From SIG78 sp045635745 (GTDB taxonomy: Bacteria > Verrucomicrobiota > Lentisphaeria > Victivallales > Victivallaceae), in assembly GCA_045635745.1 (NCBI GenBank), contig JAZTWG010000050.1:1-64000 (forward strand): 64,000 bases of DNA, read 5' to 3'. Shown here in pieces: positions 17,299 to 26,426 of the stretch (position 1 is the first letter of the stretch; each line of letters begins with the position of its first letter). The position numbers and the translations under genes were made by a program. The notes under the pieces were generated by a model. That model made no database searches, was not told the origin of the DNA, and saw nothing but the letters and a program-made list of their open reading frames with translations.

Positions 17299-19040
17299 GA
17301 CGATTTTTGATTATCTGGCTTCCGTTGTTTTTTCTGCTGCTCATTCTGACTGGCTGCAGCGATACGGCTACTGCCGGCAAACGGTTGGAAAAACAGCTTA
17401 AAAGCATCGCCGATAATTATATGAAAAATGAGTTTCTCAAACAGATCAAACTCAACAGTCATTGCCGGAGCTGGCTGGTAGCGCCTGACCGGCTGCTGCT
17501 TTTCGGTTTTGACGGCAGCGAAGTCCGCAAACTGGATCCCGGCCATGCGGAACTGCATGCCATGGCGCTTGCCCGTTGTTATGTGGGGCAGGAGCTTTAT
17601 ATGCAATGCCGCACGGCAAGCTGGAGTAATCTGGTAAAAGTAAATCACGAGAGATACAAATACCGCTGCCTGATCACATTCAAGATCACCGAAGTCCGCC
17701 GCATGTGGCAGCATATGCCGGCAATATCGATAGTCAATGTGGCGCTGAAAACAGCTCTTACCGAAGATCAGCTCAAAGAAGAGCTGGAAAATTATGCGGT
17801 AAAACTTCTGCCCGGTGAAAAATATGATCTTCACTACCTTTATACCCGCCCGGGGAGCGATAAAAATCTCGATTACATGAAAAACCGCGAATATACCGTA
17901 ACGATTTTTGCCTGTTATGATCCGGAGTTGCCCGGCTGGGTACCGGAAGATCCGGAGCTTGCCAAAGATATAAAACTGGATATAAAGAAGCCCGACTGGC
18001 TGGAAATGAGCATTGATAAATATAAATTGCCCAAAAATCTGACCCGTTACAAAGATTTCCTTTACTGGAAAGAGTCAGCCGTTTTTCAGCAAAAATATGA
18101 TGAAGGTTTTTTCTACCGCTACGGCAGATGGCTGACTGCCGACGATGCGCAAAAAGCTGAAAAGCTTATGGCGCTGGTCAACGCATTCGATTCTGCTAAT
18201 GCCGACTTGAGCACATTGAGTACTTTTTTGCGCGAGATTTCTGAATACACACCTTTGCTGGGAATTTCTGAAGCTGAAAAGAAATCAATTGCCTGTGCGG
18301 AAAACCTGATCAATAATTACTTGAATACCAATGATTACAAAAATTTGAGCTATCTGGCACATCTGCTGGAATACAACAGCGACTTCAAACTCATTGAATC
18401 AGCAATCAAAGCGCCGCTTGAACGGGCGCTGGCTGTTGTCAAACGGCGGGTAAATCTCAATATAGCAGAAAAAATCCAATCGCTCAAAGAAGCCGGAAAG
18501 CAGCTCGATGAGTTTGTGCTCAACAAAAAAATGACTCCCGAGCAGATCAATATCATACTGGTGCGGCAGGAAAATAATCTGAAAAAGATCTGCAGCAATA
18601 ATGCAACAGAGATTGCCGGTCACTTTTTCCGTTTGCGTTTCAATACACTGCTGCAAGGCGGATATATCAGCGAAGTCAATAAGTTTTATAATCAATCCGC
18701 TCTCACCAGACAGCTCAAGGAGTTGGAGCTTGAAGTTTTGCAACGCTGCGATAATTGCCGCAAGGGCAGACAGAAGTGTATCTATTGTGTTTCCGCCCCC
18801 GGCAAATGTACCCAATGCGAAGGCAAAAATGAATTCAGCGGACCTTGTGCAACTTGCAACAACAGCGGAAAATGCGAACATTGCAGCGGTTCTTTGAAAA
18901 TCAAGTGTCTTAAATGCAGCGGCAGAGGTTTTGTAATCCTTAAAGATCAGATCGGCAAATTGATAACAAAGGATCATCAGGCGCTGGAAAAAATCATCAG
19001 CGACAGCTGCGCCGACTTGGAAAACAGCCGGATAAATTGA
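17295..19040 (+). CDS. Lipoprotein with C-terminal DnaJ-like Cys-rich zinc cluster, function unknown
   Basis: A 581-residue putative lipoprotein with lipobox LTGC (C21) after a hydrophobic leader. The middle is a charged, largely helical region without a recognised domain. Residues about 485-545 hold six CxxC pairs (CDNC, CIYC, CTQC, CATC, CEHC, CLKC, the last followed by SGRGF). This resembles the zinc-binding central domain of DnaJ but has more pairs. DnaJ clusters normally act in the cytoplasm, so finding one on an exported lipoprotein is odd. It may be a redox or zinc-binding element in the periplasm. It is coupled to the preceding membrane-protein gene by a 4-base overlap and ends before a strong terminator. 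Confidence 0.82.
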   Translation: MRRFLIIWLPLFFLLLILTGCSDTATAGKRLEKQLKSIADNYMKNEFLKQIKLNSHCRSWLVAPDRLLLFGFDGSEVRKLDPGHAELHAMALARCYVGQELYMQCRTASWSNLVKVNHERYKYRCLITFKITEVRRMWQHMPAISIVNVALKTALTEDQLKEELENYAVKLLPGEKYDLHYLYTRPGSDKNLDYMKNREYTVTIFACYDPELPGWVPEDPELAKDIKLDIKKPDWLEMSIDKYKLPKNLTRYKDFLYWKESAVFQQKYDEGFFYRYGRWLTADDAQKAEKLMALVNAFDSANADLSTLSTFLREISEYTPLLGISEAEKKSIACAENLINNYLNTNDYKNLSYLAHLLEYNSDFKLIESAIKAPLERALAVVKRRVNLNIAEKIQSLKEAGKQLDEFVLNKKMTPEQINIILVRQENNLKKICSNNATEIAGHFFRLRFNTLLQGGYISEVNKFYNQSALTRQLKELELEVLQRCDNCRKGRQKCIYCVSAPGKCTQCEGKNEFSGPCATCNNSGKCEHCSGSLKIKCLKCSGRGFVILKDQIGKLITKDHQALEKIISDSCADLENSRIN

Positions 19041-19094
19041 TAATTTTGAGCATAAAAAGGCTCTGAAAAACATCTTCATTCATACTTTTATATT

Positions 19095-19133
19095 GCTGTA
19101 TCGTGCGTTGACGCATGATACAGCTCTTTTTTT
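19095..19133 (+). terminator. Intrinsic terminator after the lipoprotein gene
   Basis: A 13-bp stem (GCTGTATCGTGCG with its complement, one wobble) around a TTGA loop is followed by TCTTTTTTT. It lies 54 bases after the stop codon. Confidence 0.88.
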
Positions 19134-19255
19134 GGGTAGATTTTTATGATTTTTTTTTATTTTGAACTTGAATATTTTTAAAAACATGGTAACTTATTTA
19201 TCAGATAGATATTTTTTTATCAATATAAAAATACTTAACTGACAGAGGTATTATT

Positions 19256-20362
19256 ATGGCAGAAATGGCAAAAGCGGCGGTGCTGACCGCGCCGGGAGTA
19301 TTTGAGTTCCGTGAATATCCCATTCCGGAGATCACCGACGATGAAATGATCATCAAAGTTCAGGGGTGCGGTGTCTGCGGTACCGATGGTCACGAATATA
19401 AGCGCGACCCCTTCGGTCTCTGCCCGGTGGTGCTTGGGCACGAAGGTTCCGGCGAGATCATCAAACTGGGCAAAAACATTACTGTTGACTCGGCGGGCAA
19501 GCCGCTCAAGGTTGGCGACAGCATTGTTACTTGCATCATTCCCTGCGGCGAATGCAGCGCTTGCAAAAACACTCCGGCGCGTACCAATTTGTGCGAAAGC
19601 TGCGGCGTGTATGGTTTGTTCCCGGATGACGAAGTGCATCTCAACGGCTATTTTGCCACTCATATGAAAGTTCGCAAAGGTTCGACATTCTTCAATGTTT
19701 CGGATATGACTCTGGATCAGCGGCTGCTGGTGGAACCCTCGGCAGTGGCAGTGCATTGCGTGGAACGTGCCAAGACCACCGGTCTGCTCAATTTCAATAC
19801 CAAAGTTCTGGTGCAGGGCGCCGGCCCTATCGGTCTGCTGGTGATGGCGGTGCTGCGTACATTGGGGATCGAAAATCTGATTGCGGTCGACGGCAATGAT
19901 AACCGTCTGGAAATCGCCAAAACTATGGGCGCAAGCAAAGTTTACAACTTCACCAAATATGAAAGCTTCGATGCCATGCTCGAAGCGATCAAGGCCGATA
20001 ATGATGGTTTTGGTGCAGACTTTGTCTTCCAGTGCACCGGTGTGGCTCAAGCCGGCGCCAATGCCTGGAAACTCATCCGCCGCGGCGGCGGTCTGTGCGA
20101 AGTCGGGTTCTTCATGGATGGCGGAAATTGCTCGATCAACCACCACTTTGACCTTTGCAATAAGGAAGTTACGGCGGTCGGTTCGTGGGTTTATACTCCG
20201 CAGGATTATCCCACGACCTTTGCATTCCTCAAGCGTGCTGCCGCTATCGGTCTGCCGGTGGAAAAACTGGTTACTCACCACTTCCCGCTCGCGCAGATCA
20301 AAGATGCGCTGGAAGCCAATGTGACTATGGCCGGAATCAAGATCGCAGTAGTCAACGAGTAA
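19256..20362 (+). CDS. Zinc-dependent alcohol dehydrogenase (MDR superfamily)
   Basis: A cytoplasmic medium-chain dehydrogenase of 368 residues. Catalytic-zinc ligands are C41 (GVCGTD) and H62/E63 (GHEGSG). Structural-zinc Cys are at 97, 100, 103 and 113. The Rossmann motif VQGAGPIGLL follows in the middle. It oxidises or reduces a sugar alcohol, alcohol or polyol with NAD(P). The threonine/sorbitol dehydrogenase branch fits best, but substrate cannot be told from the sequence. It is monocistronic, between two terminators. Confidence 0.9.
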   Translation: MAEMAKAAVLTAPGVFEFREYPIPEITDDEMIIKVQGCGVCGTDGHEYKRDPFGLCPVVLGHEGSGEIIKLGKNITVDSAGKPLKVGDSIVTCIIPCGECSACKNTPARTNLCESCGVYGLFPDDEVHLNGYFATHMKVRKGSTFFNVSDMTLDQRLLVEPSAVAVHCVERAKTTGLLNFNTKVLVQGAGPIGLLVMAVLRTLGIENLIAVDGNDNRLEIAKTMGASKVYNFTKYESFDAMLEAIKADNDGFGADFVFQCTGVAQAGANAWKLIRRGGGLCEVGFFMDGGNCSINHHFDLCNKEVTAVGSWVYTPQDYPTTFAFLKRAAAIGLPVEKLVTHHFPLAQIKDALEANVTMAGIKIAVVNE

Positions 20363-20383
20363 CTGTTACCGTTTGATTTCAGC

Positions 20384-20440
20384 AAAAAAAATGCTGTTGC
20401 CAAACCTTGAAAAAGGAGGGCAGCAGCATTTTTTATTTTT
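20384..20440. terminator. Bidirectional terminator between the dehydrogenase and NDK genes
   Basis: The arms AAAATGCTGTTGCC and GGGCAGCAGCATTTT are flanked by A-rich sequence on the left and T-rich sequence on the right. The hairpin can therefore terminate both convergent genes. Confidence 0.82.
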
Positions 20441-20471
20441 GCCAAAAGAGCAAAAATATGTTTTACCGCCT

Positions 20472-21470
20472 TCAGCAGTCGCCAGCTGCGGTGAGCAGGA
20501 TTGATGAAAGGTTGTTTTTGTTGACTTTAATGATGGCGCTTTCGCGTTCAAAGCTTTCCACAGAGTCGGAGGCGTGGGCGGCATTGACCATGATATTGGT
20601 GCCGAAATCGTAACGCACAGTGCCGCCGGTGGCCTGCGCCGGGTTGGTCGGCCCGAGAATGGTGCGTATTCTGGCTACCGCATCGGCTCCGTCGAATATG
20701 AGCACCATGCATTTTGCACCGGCGGGTTTGCTGTAATCAGCGGCATCGACTGTTGACGGGCGCTTGCCGGACATGAATTCCACGATCTGTTCAAACTGAT
20801 CATCGGCAAAACTGTTGCCGGCGGCTTCGATGATTTTTTCAGCTTCGGCTGAAGCGAATTTGAACCCGAATTGCTGCTCAAGTGTTTCAAGTGCCTGATT
20901 GCCGATTTTTACGCCGAGTTTATTACGTAAAGCCTGCCGCACCGGACCGTAGAACTCCAGAGCTTCGGCAATGCTCATTGAGTGCACTTTACAACCGACC
21001 CATTTGAGATCAAGACTTGAAAGCATATCAATAATGGCGCCGGGGCGCACGCTGGGCTGACGGAAATTTTCCGGCTTGATTATCAGCAAAGTACGCTCTT
21101 CGCCGTTTTGAGGGCAGGCGCAGAGGAGATTATCCCGGTCGGCAATCCGGGCCAGTTTCTGCATAAGCGCGACTCGTTGGCTATTTTCAGCGGGGGCGGC
21201 AAAGAGATCGCACGCCAGACTTTGGGCGATATCATCAGCAAGCTCCGGCAATTTCCCTGCGGCATTTTCGCCGGTGAAAACCGCCAGCATAGCCGTGCCG
21301 GTATATGAGTGATCAAGTTCTGCAGCGGATGTATCGGCAGCAGAGAAATCCAGTAATTGGGCCGCCGCAAGTTCCAGTTTGCCGCGGCTCATGATGCGGG
21401 AAAAAATAACACCGCAAAGTTGACGTTTTACTGCCGCAGGGGGGATTATAACAAAAGATATATCACTCAT
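20472..21470 (-). CDS. Nucleoside diphosphate kinase with a second, degenerate NDK module
   Basis: Transfers the gamma phosphate between nucleoside tri- and diphosphates. The 332 residues are more than twice the usual 140. Residues about 126-332 form a complete though divergent NDK: it starts ERTLLIIKPENFR, has GPTNPAQATGGTVRYDFG (273-290), and carries the active-site H299 in NAAHASDSVESF. An insertion of roughly 60 residues separates the halves of this fold. Residues 3-about 45 (ISFVIIPPAAVKRQLCGVIF) again look like an NDK N-terminus, but no active-site His block follows. The protein therefore appears to be an inactive NDK-like module fused to an active one. Monocistronic; RBS AGGTG upstream. 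Confidence 0.8.
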   Translation of the reverse strand: MSDISFVIIPPAAVKRQLCGVIFSRIMSRGKLELAAAQLLDFSAADTSAAELDHSYTGTAMLAVFTGENAAGKLPELADDIAQSLACDLFAAPAENSQRVALMQKLARIADRDNLLCACPQNGEERTLLIIKPENFRQPSVRPGAIIDMLSSLDLKWVGCKVHSMSIAEALEFYGPVRQALRNKLGVKIGNQALETLEQQFGFKFASAEAEKIIEAAGNSFADDQFEQIVEFMSGKRPSTVDAADYSKPAGAKCMVLIFDGADAVARIRTILGPTNPAQATGGTVRYDFGTNIMVNAAHASDSVESFERESAIIKVNKNNLSSILLTAAGDC

Positions 21471-21572
21471 AAAAACACCTCAAAATATTGATTTCTCAAT
21501 AATATACATGCTCAAAAACGCTATTTCAAGCAAAAAATCAGCTCCACAAAGCGGTTTTTTTCAAAAAAACTT

Positions 21573-21601
21573 TTGCAGTTTGGCATTTGTTGTGTTATGT
21601 T
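21573..21601 (+). promoter_or_regulatory. Candidate promoter of the GAF-SpoIIE gene
   Basis: TTGCAG-N17-TATGTT lies 75 bases before the start codon. It matches in spacing, though the -10 is imperfect. Confidence 0.5.
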
Positions 21602-21675
21602 ATACGCTGATTATGGATTAAGAGGAATAAAAAGCGGCGATTAATGTCTGTTGTTGAGCTGCAGAGTATGGATTT

Positions 21676-23079
21676 ATGAGTAATGTGAATATTACGCTCG
21701 GTATTTTGAGCCTGATTTTTTTGGTCACGATACTGGTTTTGGCTGTTTCCTGGCGGCGTTTGTGTAACAAACTGGGGCTGGTAACACGCCAGCAGACCGA
21801 GATTGACCATTTTCTGGATCTTTTTTCCCGCAGTTTGCGCAGCAATGACGAATTGTCGGATTCCATGCATCAGGCGGCAAAACATATAGCCGAATTGATC
21901 ATGGCCGATGCGGTGTGTATTTACCGGCTGGAAAACGGTCATTTGATGGTTTCCGGGGTCAGCGGCAGATATATGCTGTCGCAGTTGACGATCGATATGG
22001 AGCCGGAGGCTTCACCGGATTTTTACCGGCAGATCTTGCGCGAAGAAGATATTGCCGTAGGAGAAGGCTTTATCGGCAGAACCGCATCGCGCCGCAGTTC
22101 CATACTGCTTGCCAATGCCCGGCACGATGAACATTTGAGCGAATTTCCTATGGAGCGTTTGCCGGAACAGGTTATGGCGGTGCCGGTTTTCCGCGGCGAA
22201 GAACTTTCCGGCGTGATCTGTGCTGTGGGCAGTACTGCAATGGGACGCTTTGATATGGATAAACTTGCCCAGCTGCAGTTTGCCGCGTCGCAGGTGCGGC
22301 TTATTCAGGATCTGGAAGATTCTTATAAAGTAAGGAGTGCCCAGGAACGGCTCAATCAGGAACTTGGCTTTGCCCGTCAGCTTCAGGCTTCGCTGCTGCC
22401 GGATGCTATGCCGGACTGGGGTCGTTTTTCGGTGCATGCCCGTACAAATTCAGCTAAAGAAGTCAATGGCGATTTTTATGATTTCGTGAAAATCGATGAA
22501 GACCGGCTCCTGATCGTTATGGGCGATGCCTGCGGCAAGGGGGTTCCGGCATGTCTGCTGGCGAGTATGACCCGCAGTTTTATCCGGGCTGCTGCCGAAC
22601 ATTTTACCACGCTTGAAGCGCTTTTGCGCGAAGTCAACCGCAATTTGTACCGCGATACCGATGCCGAGCGTTTTGTAACTTTGGCATGTTGTCTTTTGGA
22701 TAAAAAACACGGCATTATGGAGTATGCCCGTGCCGGACATACGGAATTGATCTATTTTATCCGCAATCATATCCGCCGGATTTTTCCGGATGGTACCGGA
22801 TTGGGGATATTGCCCGATGAGTTTGCCACATTTGATACGCTTTCGTTGCAGATGCCGCCGGGAATGTCGCTTTTGCTTTATTCCGATGGTATAACTGAGG
22901 CTCTGGATTACAATTCGCAGGAATTCGGAACCGATAAACTTGCAGATGAGTTTGAAATGCGCTGCATAGCCCAGATGAGTTCCGAGGAGATCCTTGATGG
23001 ATTGATGGATGTTGTCAGCGAATTTGAACCCGAGCAGCATGACGATCGGACTGCCATACTTATCCGCAGCTGCAGTTAA
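21676..23079 (+). CDS. Membrane-anchored GAF-domain PP2C (SpoIIE/RsbU-type) phosphatase
   Basis: A 467-residue signalling protein. A single N-terminal transmembrane helix (about 6-28) is followed by a GAF sensor domain (about 45-200). A short helical linker and a SpoIIE-type PPM phosphatase domain (about 245-465) complete it. Metal-binding acidic motifs are visible: NGDFYDF near 262-268 and MGDACGKGVPA near 280-290. A C-terminal YSDGITEA lies near 411. Such proteins dephosphorylate anti-anti-sigma factors in partner-switching pathways. No anti-sigma kinase or STAS partner is encoded nearby, so the target is unknown. Confidence 0.9.
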   Translation: MSNVNITLGILSLIFLVTILVLAVSWRRLCNKLGLVTRQQTEIDHFLDLFSRSLRSNDELSDSMHQAAKHIAELIMADAVCIYRLENGHLMVSGVSGRYMLSQLTIDMEPEASPDFYRQILREEDIAVGEGFIGRTASRRSSILLANARHDEHLSEFPMERLPEQVMAVPVFRGEELSGVICAVGSTAMGRFDMDKLAQLQFAASQVRLIQDLEDSYKVRSAQERLNQELGFARQLQASLLPDAMPDWGRFSVHARTNSAKEVNGDFYDFVKIDEDRLLIVMGDACGKGVPACLLASMTRSFIRAAAEHFTTLEALLREVNRNLYRDTDAERFVTLACCLLDKKHGIMEYARAGHTELIYFIRNHIRRIFPDGTGLGILPDEFATFDTLSLQMPPGMSLLLYSDGITEALDYNSQEFGTDKLADEFEMRCIAQMSSEEILDGLMDVVSEFEPEQHDDRTAILIRSCS

Positions 23080-23152
23080 TTGGAATAAAAAAGCTCTCTT
23101 ACACCCTGTTTTCAGGCTTCTTATTGCGTACAGCACCAACAAATGCAATTTA

Positions 23153-24586
23153 TTATTTTGCGCTGACCAGATAGTCCATGTATCCGGCGGCTTCGAGCAG
23201 CTCTTTCCGGCGGCAGAAATCCTGATAATCTTTGCGCTCCGGCATGCTCCAGGCGCATTCGCTGTATGCGTAGAGCCGCGGCAGCAGTTTTGGTATTACG
23301 CGCCATTGCGGAACGGTTTCGGTCCACAGACATGCTTCGGTACCGATTATGACATCTTTGACTTTGTCTGGCCAGATTATGAATGGATCTGTCATATATA
23401 CGCCGCGTTCGGAAAGCTCGAACATCCAGGTTTCCCATGGTTCGCTCAAATTTGCCGGATAGTCAAAATACAGAGAAGTATGCACCGAATAAATAACCTT
23501 GTTTCCGTTGGGTGCCACCCGCAGCGGTTCACGGATATCCAGCCATGCCTGAATGGTTGTTTGTGCTTGATAAGTCTGGCCGGAACAGGTCCCCCAGATG
23601 ATCGGCTGCCGGCCACTGTCAATAACAAACCGGGCAATATCGCACATGAATTTATTTTCCAGCTCCCGGATATTGCTGCAGTTTTCTGCTTTCAGTGCCG
23701 TCTGGCAGAGAGGGCATTTATCCCAGTTTGTGCTGGCGGCTTCGTCGCCGCCGATGTGGATATATTGGCTTGCCGGAAAGAGATCCATTATTTCCCGCAG
23801 AACATTTTTGATAAACATTTTGCTTTCCGGATTGCCGAGACAGAATTCGCGTGGTTTTTCGGCGTTTATGCAAGCATATTGCGGAAAATATTGCAGCGTA
23901 CCTAACGAATGACCGGGAAAATCCACTTCAGGTATGATCGATATATTGAGTCTGGCCGCAAAATCAATGATTTCCTTTATGTTGTCTGCGGTATAAAATC
24001 CTGGCGTGGAGGTGTATTTATTTTCCAATCCGGCAGTTGTTTTCAGCTGTAACCGCCAGCCTTGGGAATCGACCAGATGCCAGTGAAAGTAATTCAAGCG
24101 GAATTGACTCATAAGTTTGAGCATTCTTTTTATGACCGCAGTATTTTGAAAATGTCTGGCGCTGTCGAGGTGAAAACTGCGGAAGGCAAAACGCGGAAAA
24201 TCCTCCACTTGGCCGCAGTCAAGCCGGGCATTGAGCGGACCGCAGATCATAGCCGCAAAAAACATCTGCCGGCATGCAGATAACGCATAGATAATACCGG
24301 CGCGGTCGGATGCGGATAGAGTGATCCCTTGCGTGGTAACAACAATGGAGAATGCTTCGGGCGGCAACGCAGAGTTGAGCCGCAGCGTAAATTGAGCGTT
24401 TTCGCTGTCGGCAGCAGCTTCTGAATTTAGAGAAAAATCCGCAAAAAGTTCCCGGATATCGTCTGCAAATTCGTTGAATATATTTTCTGCAAAAAAAGAG
24501 TTGATGTCAGAAATTTTCAGAGAGTTTTTTTCATCCACGCAAATCCGTTGCGGTGCGGGTATCAAACAGGCAAAAGTATTATTCAT
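23153..24586 (-). CDS. Beta-N-acetylhexosaminidase, GH20
   Basis: Removes terminal beta-linked GlcNAc or GalNAc. The 477 residues contain an N-terminal GH20b-like domain (about 1-125), then the TIM barrel from FAFRSFHLDSARHF. The catalytic pair sits in HIGGDEAAS near 277-285 (Asp-Glu). WLDIREPLR, near 360, lies in the substrate site region. No signal peptide is apparent, so it probably acts in the cytoplasm on imported oligosaccharides such as mucin-glycan fragments. A good promoter with an overlapping dyad lies directly upstream, separating it from the lipocalin gene. Confidence 0.92.
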   Translation of the reverse strand: MNNTFACLIPAPQRICVDEKNSLKISDINSFFAENIFNEFADDIRELFADFSLNSEAAADSENAQFTLRLNSALPPEAFSIVVTTQGITLSASDRAGIIYALSACRQMFFAAMICGPLNARLDCGQVEDFPRFAFRSFHLDSARHFQNTAVIKRMLKLMSQFRLNYFHWHLVDSQGWRLQLKTTAGLENKYTSTPGFYTADNIKEIIDFAARLNISIIPEVDFPGHSLGTLQYFPQYACINAEKPREFCLGNPESKMFIKNVLREIMDLFPASQYIHIGGDEAASTNWDKCPLCQTALKAENCSNIRELENKFMCDIARFVIDSGRQPIIWGTCSGQTYQAQTTIQAWLDIREPLRVAPNGNKVIYSVHTSLYFDYPANLSEPWETWMFELSERGVYMTDPFIIWPDKVKDVIIGTEACLWTETVPQWRVIPKLLPRLYAYSECAWSMPERKDYQDFCRRKELLEAAGYMDYLVSAK

Positions 24587-24618
24587 TTTCCGCGGACTCC
24601 TGAGCTTTTTGTCCAGTA

Positions 24619-24662
24619 TGTTATATTACGGACTAATATAACACTTCCAGCGGAAATTACAA
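24619..24662 (-). promoter_or_regulatory. GH20 promoter with overlapping perfect dyad
   Basis: Minus-strand TTGTAA (24657-24662), 16 bases, TATATT (24635-24640). The arms TGTTATATTA (24619-24628) and TAATATAACA (24634-24643) form a perfect 10-bp inverted repeat that covers the -10 box. This is a typical repressor-operator arrangement; the regulator is not known. Confidence 0.6.
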
Positions 24663-24676
24663 ATAATACGCCGTTG

Positions 24677-25252
24677 CTATTGGGCCGGAGTTGTATCCCG
24701 TGTCAGATTTTCCACCATGCCCGAGGGGTACTGCAGCAGTTTTACCGCGAACCCCCACTTTTTCAACATCTCCAGACACATGGCCAGTTCGCTGCGGCTG
24801 ATTACCGGTTTACGCGCCAGTATCCAGGCGTAATTTATACTGTTGCCGGTAACGATCGCCAGCGTATAATCCTTATTGAGATATATTATTTTATATGTGG
24901 TATAAAAAGGATAGAAAAAGCTTACTTCCAGTTCGCCGGCAGTTCCGTTTATTTGTGCAGGGCGGGCAACTGCGTGGGCAGAAGTCCTCACTCCGTTGCG
25001 TAATCCGGAGTTGACGATTTCGATCGTTCCGTCGCTCAAAAGGGCGTAATCGGCTTGAGCATCAGTAATATTGCTTTCAAAGTTGTGCGGCAGTCGGGCG
25101 ATTTCGTACCATTTGCCCATGTATCGCTTGAGATCAAAATTTTTCACCGGCGGCATGGCGGTTGTCGGTGAAAAATTTCCGCAGCCGCTGAAAAGTATGG
25201 CACAGGTGGTGCCGGCCATTATTGAAAGCTTATTCAGAAATCGATTTTTCAT
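24677..25252 (-). CDS. blc: Lipocalin-family lipoprotein (Blc-like)
   Basis: A 191-residue outer-membrane-type lipoprotein with lipobox FSGC (C24). The lipocalin signature GKWYEIARLPHNFE starts at residue 46, and the second conserved region YAWILARKP lies near 150. Bacterial lipocalins bind lysophospholipids or fatty acids and support envelope maintenance. The mature domain is of ordinary length (about 165). GGAG lies upstream of the ATG. It stands 90 bases upstream of GH20 but appears to be a separate unit, because GH20 has its own promoter. Confidence 0.92.
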   Translation of the reverse strand: MKNRFLNKLSIMAGTTCAILFSGCGNFSPTTAMPPVKNFDLKRYMGKWYEIARLPHNFESNITDAQADYALLSDGTIEIVNSGLRNGVRTSAHAVARPAQINGTAGELEVSFFYPFYTTYKIIYLNKDYTLAIVTGNSINYAWILARKPVISRSELAMCLEMLKKWGFAVKLLQYPSGMVENLTRDTTPAQ

Positions 25253-25331
25253 GATATTTTCTCCTTTTTTGCAATTTCTCCGGGATTATTGACTGGTAAT
25301 TTCTTGTGATTGTTCGCCGGAGAAAAAACGG

Positions 25332-25359
25332 TTGCATTTTCCTTTTGGTGTGATATATT
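25332..25359 (+). promoter_or_regulatory. Promoter of the lactonase gene
   Basis: TTGCAT-N16-TATATT with TG two bases before the -10 region, 32 bases upstream of the lactonase ATG. Confidence 0.65.
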
Positions 25360-25391
25360 AGTGCTGCAATGAGTAAAAGGAGCAGGTTGTT

Positions 25392-26426
25392 ATGAATGAA
25401 ATTTTTTATGTTGCCAGCCGCAATACCGTCGATAGTTCCGGCGGTATTTATGGCTTGAAAACAGATGATTCCGGTAATATAAGTCAGGAGTTTTTTCAGG
25501 AGCTTCATGGCGTATCGTATATGGCATATTCCTGCGATCGCAGTTTTTTGTATGCATCGTGCTCAATAGAAAAAGCCGGCGCGGTTGCAGCATTCCGTAT
25601 CAATGAAGATAAATCGCTTGCGTTTTTGAATATCTTGCCCAGCGAAGGTATTTCCTCTTGTTATGTGATCGCCGCTCCGGGGGGGAAATATCTTTATACT
25701 GCCAATTATTTTACCTCCAATATAAGTGAGTTTTCGCTGAATGAAAATGGCTCGCTTAAAAAACTCGAACGCGTAATATCTTTTTCCGGCAGCGGGGTTC
25801 ATTCCCGGCAGGAGTGTTCGCATCCGCATTATGTAAACTTCACTCCTGATGCAAACAGACTTATGGTGATCGATCTGGGGCTGGATGAAGTGAAACTTTT
25901 CATGTTTGATCCGGAAAATGGTTTGATTGATCCCGGAAATCCGGCAATATTCGATGTTGAGCCGGCGGGATCCGGGCCGCGGCACATCGTGTTTGCTTCA
26001 TCGGGCAGGATGGCTTATCTGGTTAATGAAATCGGCAATACGGTATCGGTATTGAGTTTTAATGGAAAAACTTTCTGCACTCTGCAAACGATTTCCACTT
26101 TGCCGGCAGATTGCAGTTGTTACAGCAAAGCATCCGCCATACGGCTTTCGCCGGACGGAAGGTTTTTGTTTGCTTCCAACCGCGGCTATGACAGTATAGC
26201 TGTGTATAGAGTCCTGGAAGACGGTCTGCTGGAAATCGCCGATATAGTAAATTCTCAAGGTGTCGGTCCGCGGGATATAAACTTTCTGCCGGGAAATAAA
26301 TACTTTGCTGCCGCCAATGAAATAAGCGGCAATACCGCATTTTTCAGCTATTGTGAAAAAACAGGCAATTTGACCTTTACCGGGAAAAGTATTGATATAC
26401 CGGGCGCATTGGCAATTTACTGGTGA
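25392..26426 (+). CDS. Lactonase family beta-propeller protein (6-phosphogluconolactonase-like)
   Basis: This 344-residue protein has the seven-bladed propeller pattern of the YbhE/Pgl lactonase family. Repeated strands such as LYASCSIEKAGAVAAFRI, YLYTANYFTSNISEF and FLFASNRGYDSIAVY are about 45-50 residues apart. HPHYVNFTPDANRLMVIDLG and GSGPRHIVF are typical family blocks. It would hydrolyse 6-phosphogluconolactone or another sugar lactone in the cytoplasm; no signal peptide is present. AAGGAG lies 9 bases before the ATG. Its end overlaps the convergent tsaC gene by 10 bases. Confidence 0.82.
   Translation: MNEIFYVASRNTVDSSGGIYGLKTDDSGNISQEFFQELHGVSYMAYSCDRSFLYASCSIEKAGAVAAFRINEDKSLAFLNILPSEGISSCYVIAAPGGKYLYTANYFTSNISEFSLNENGSLKKLERVISFSGSGVHSRQECSHPHYVNFTPDANRLMVIDLGLDEVKLFMFDPENGLIDPGNPAIFDVEPAGSGPRHIVFASSGRMAYLVNEIGNTVSVLSFNGKTFCTLQTISTLPADCSCYSKASAIRLSPDGRFLFASNRGYDSIAVYRVLEDGLLEIADIVNSQGVGPRDINFLPGNKYFAAANEISGNTAFFSYCEKTGNLTFTGKSIDIPGALAIYW

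Noticed and set aside
23080..23152. Terminator between the SpoIIE phosphatase and GH20 genes
   Set aside because: No stem better than a few bases could be drawn, so none is annotated.
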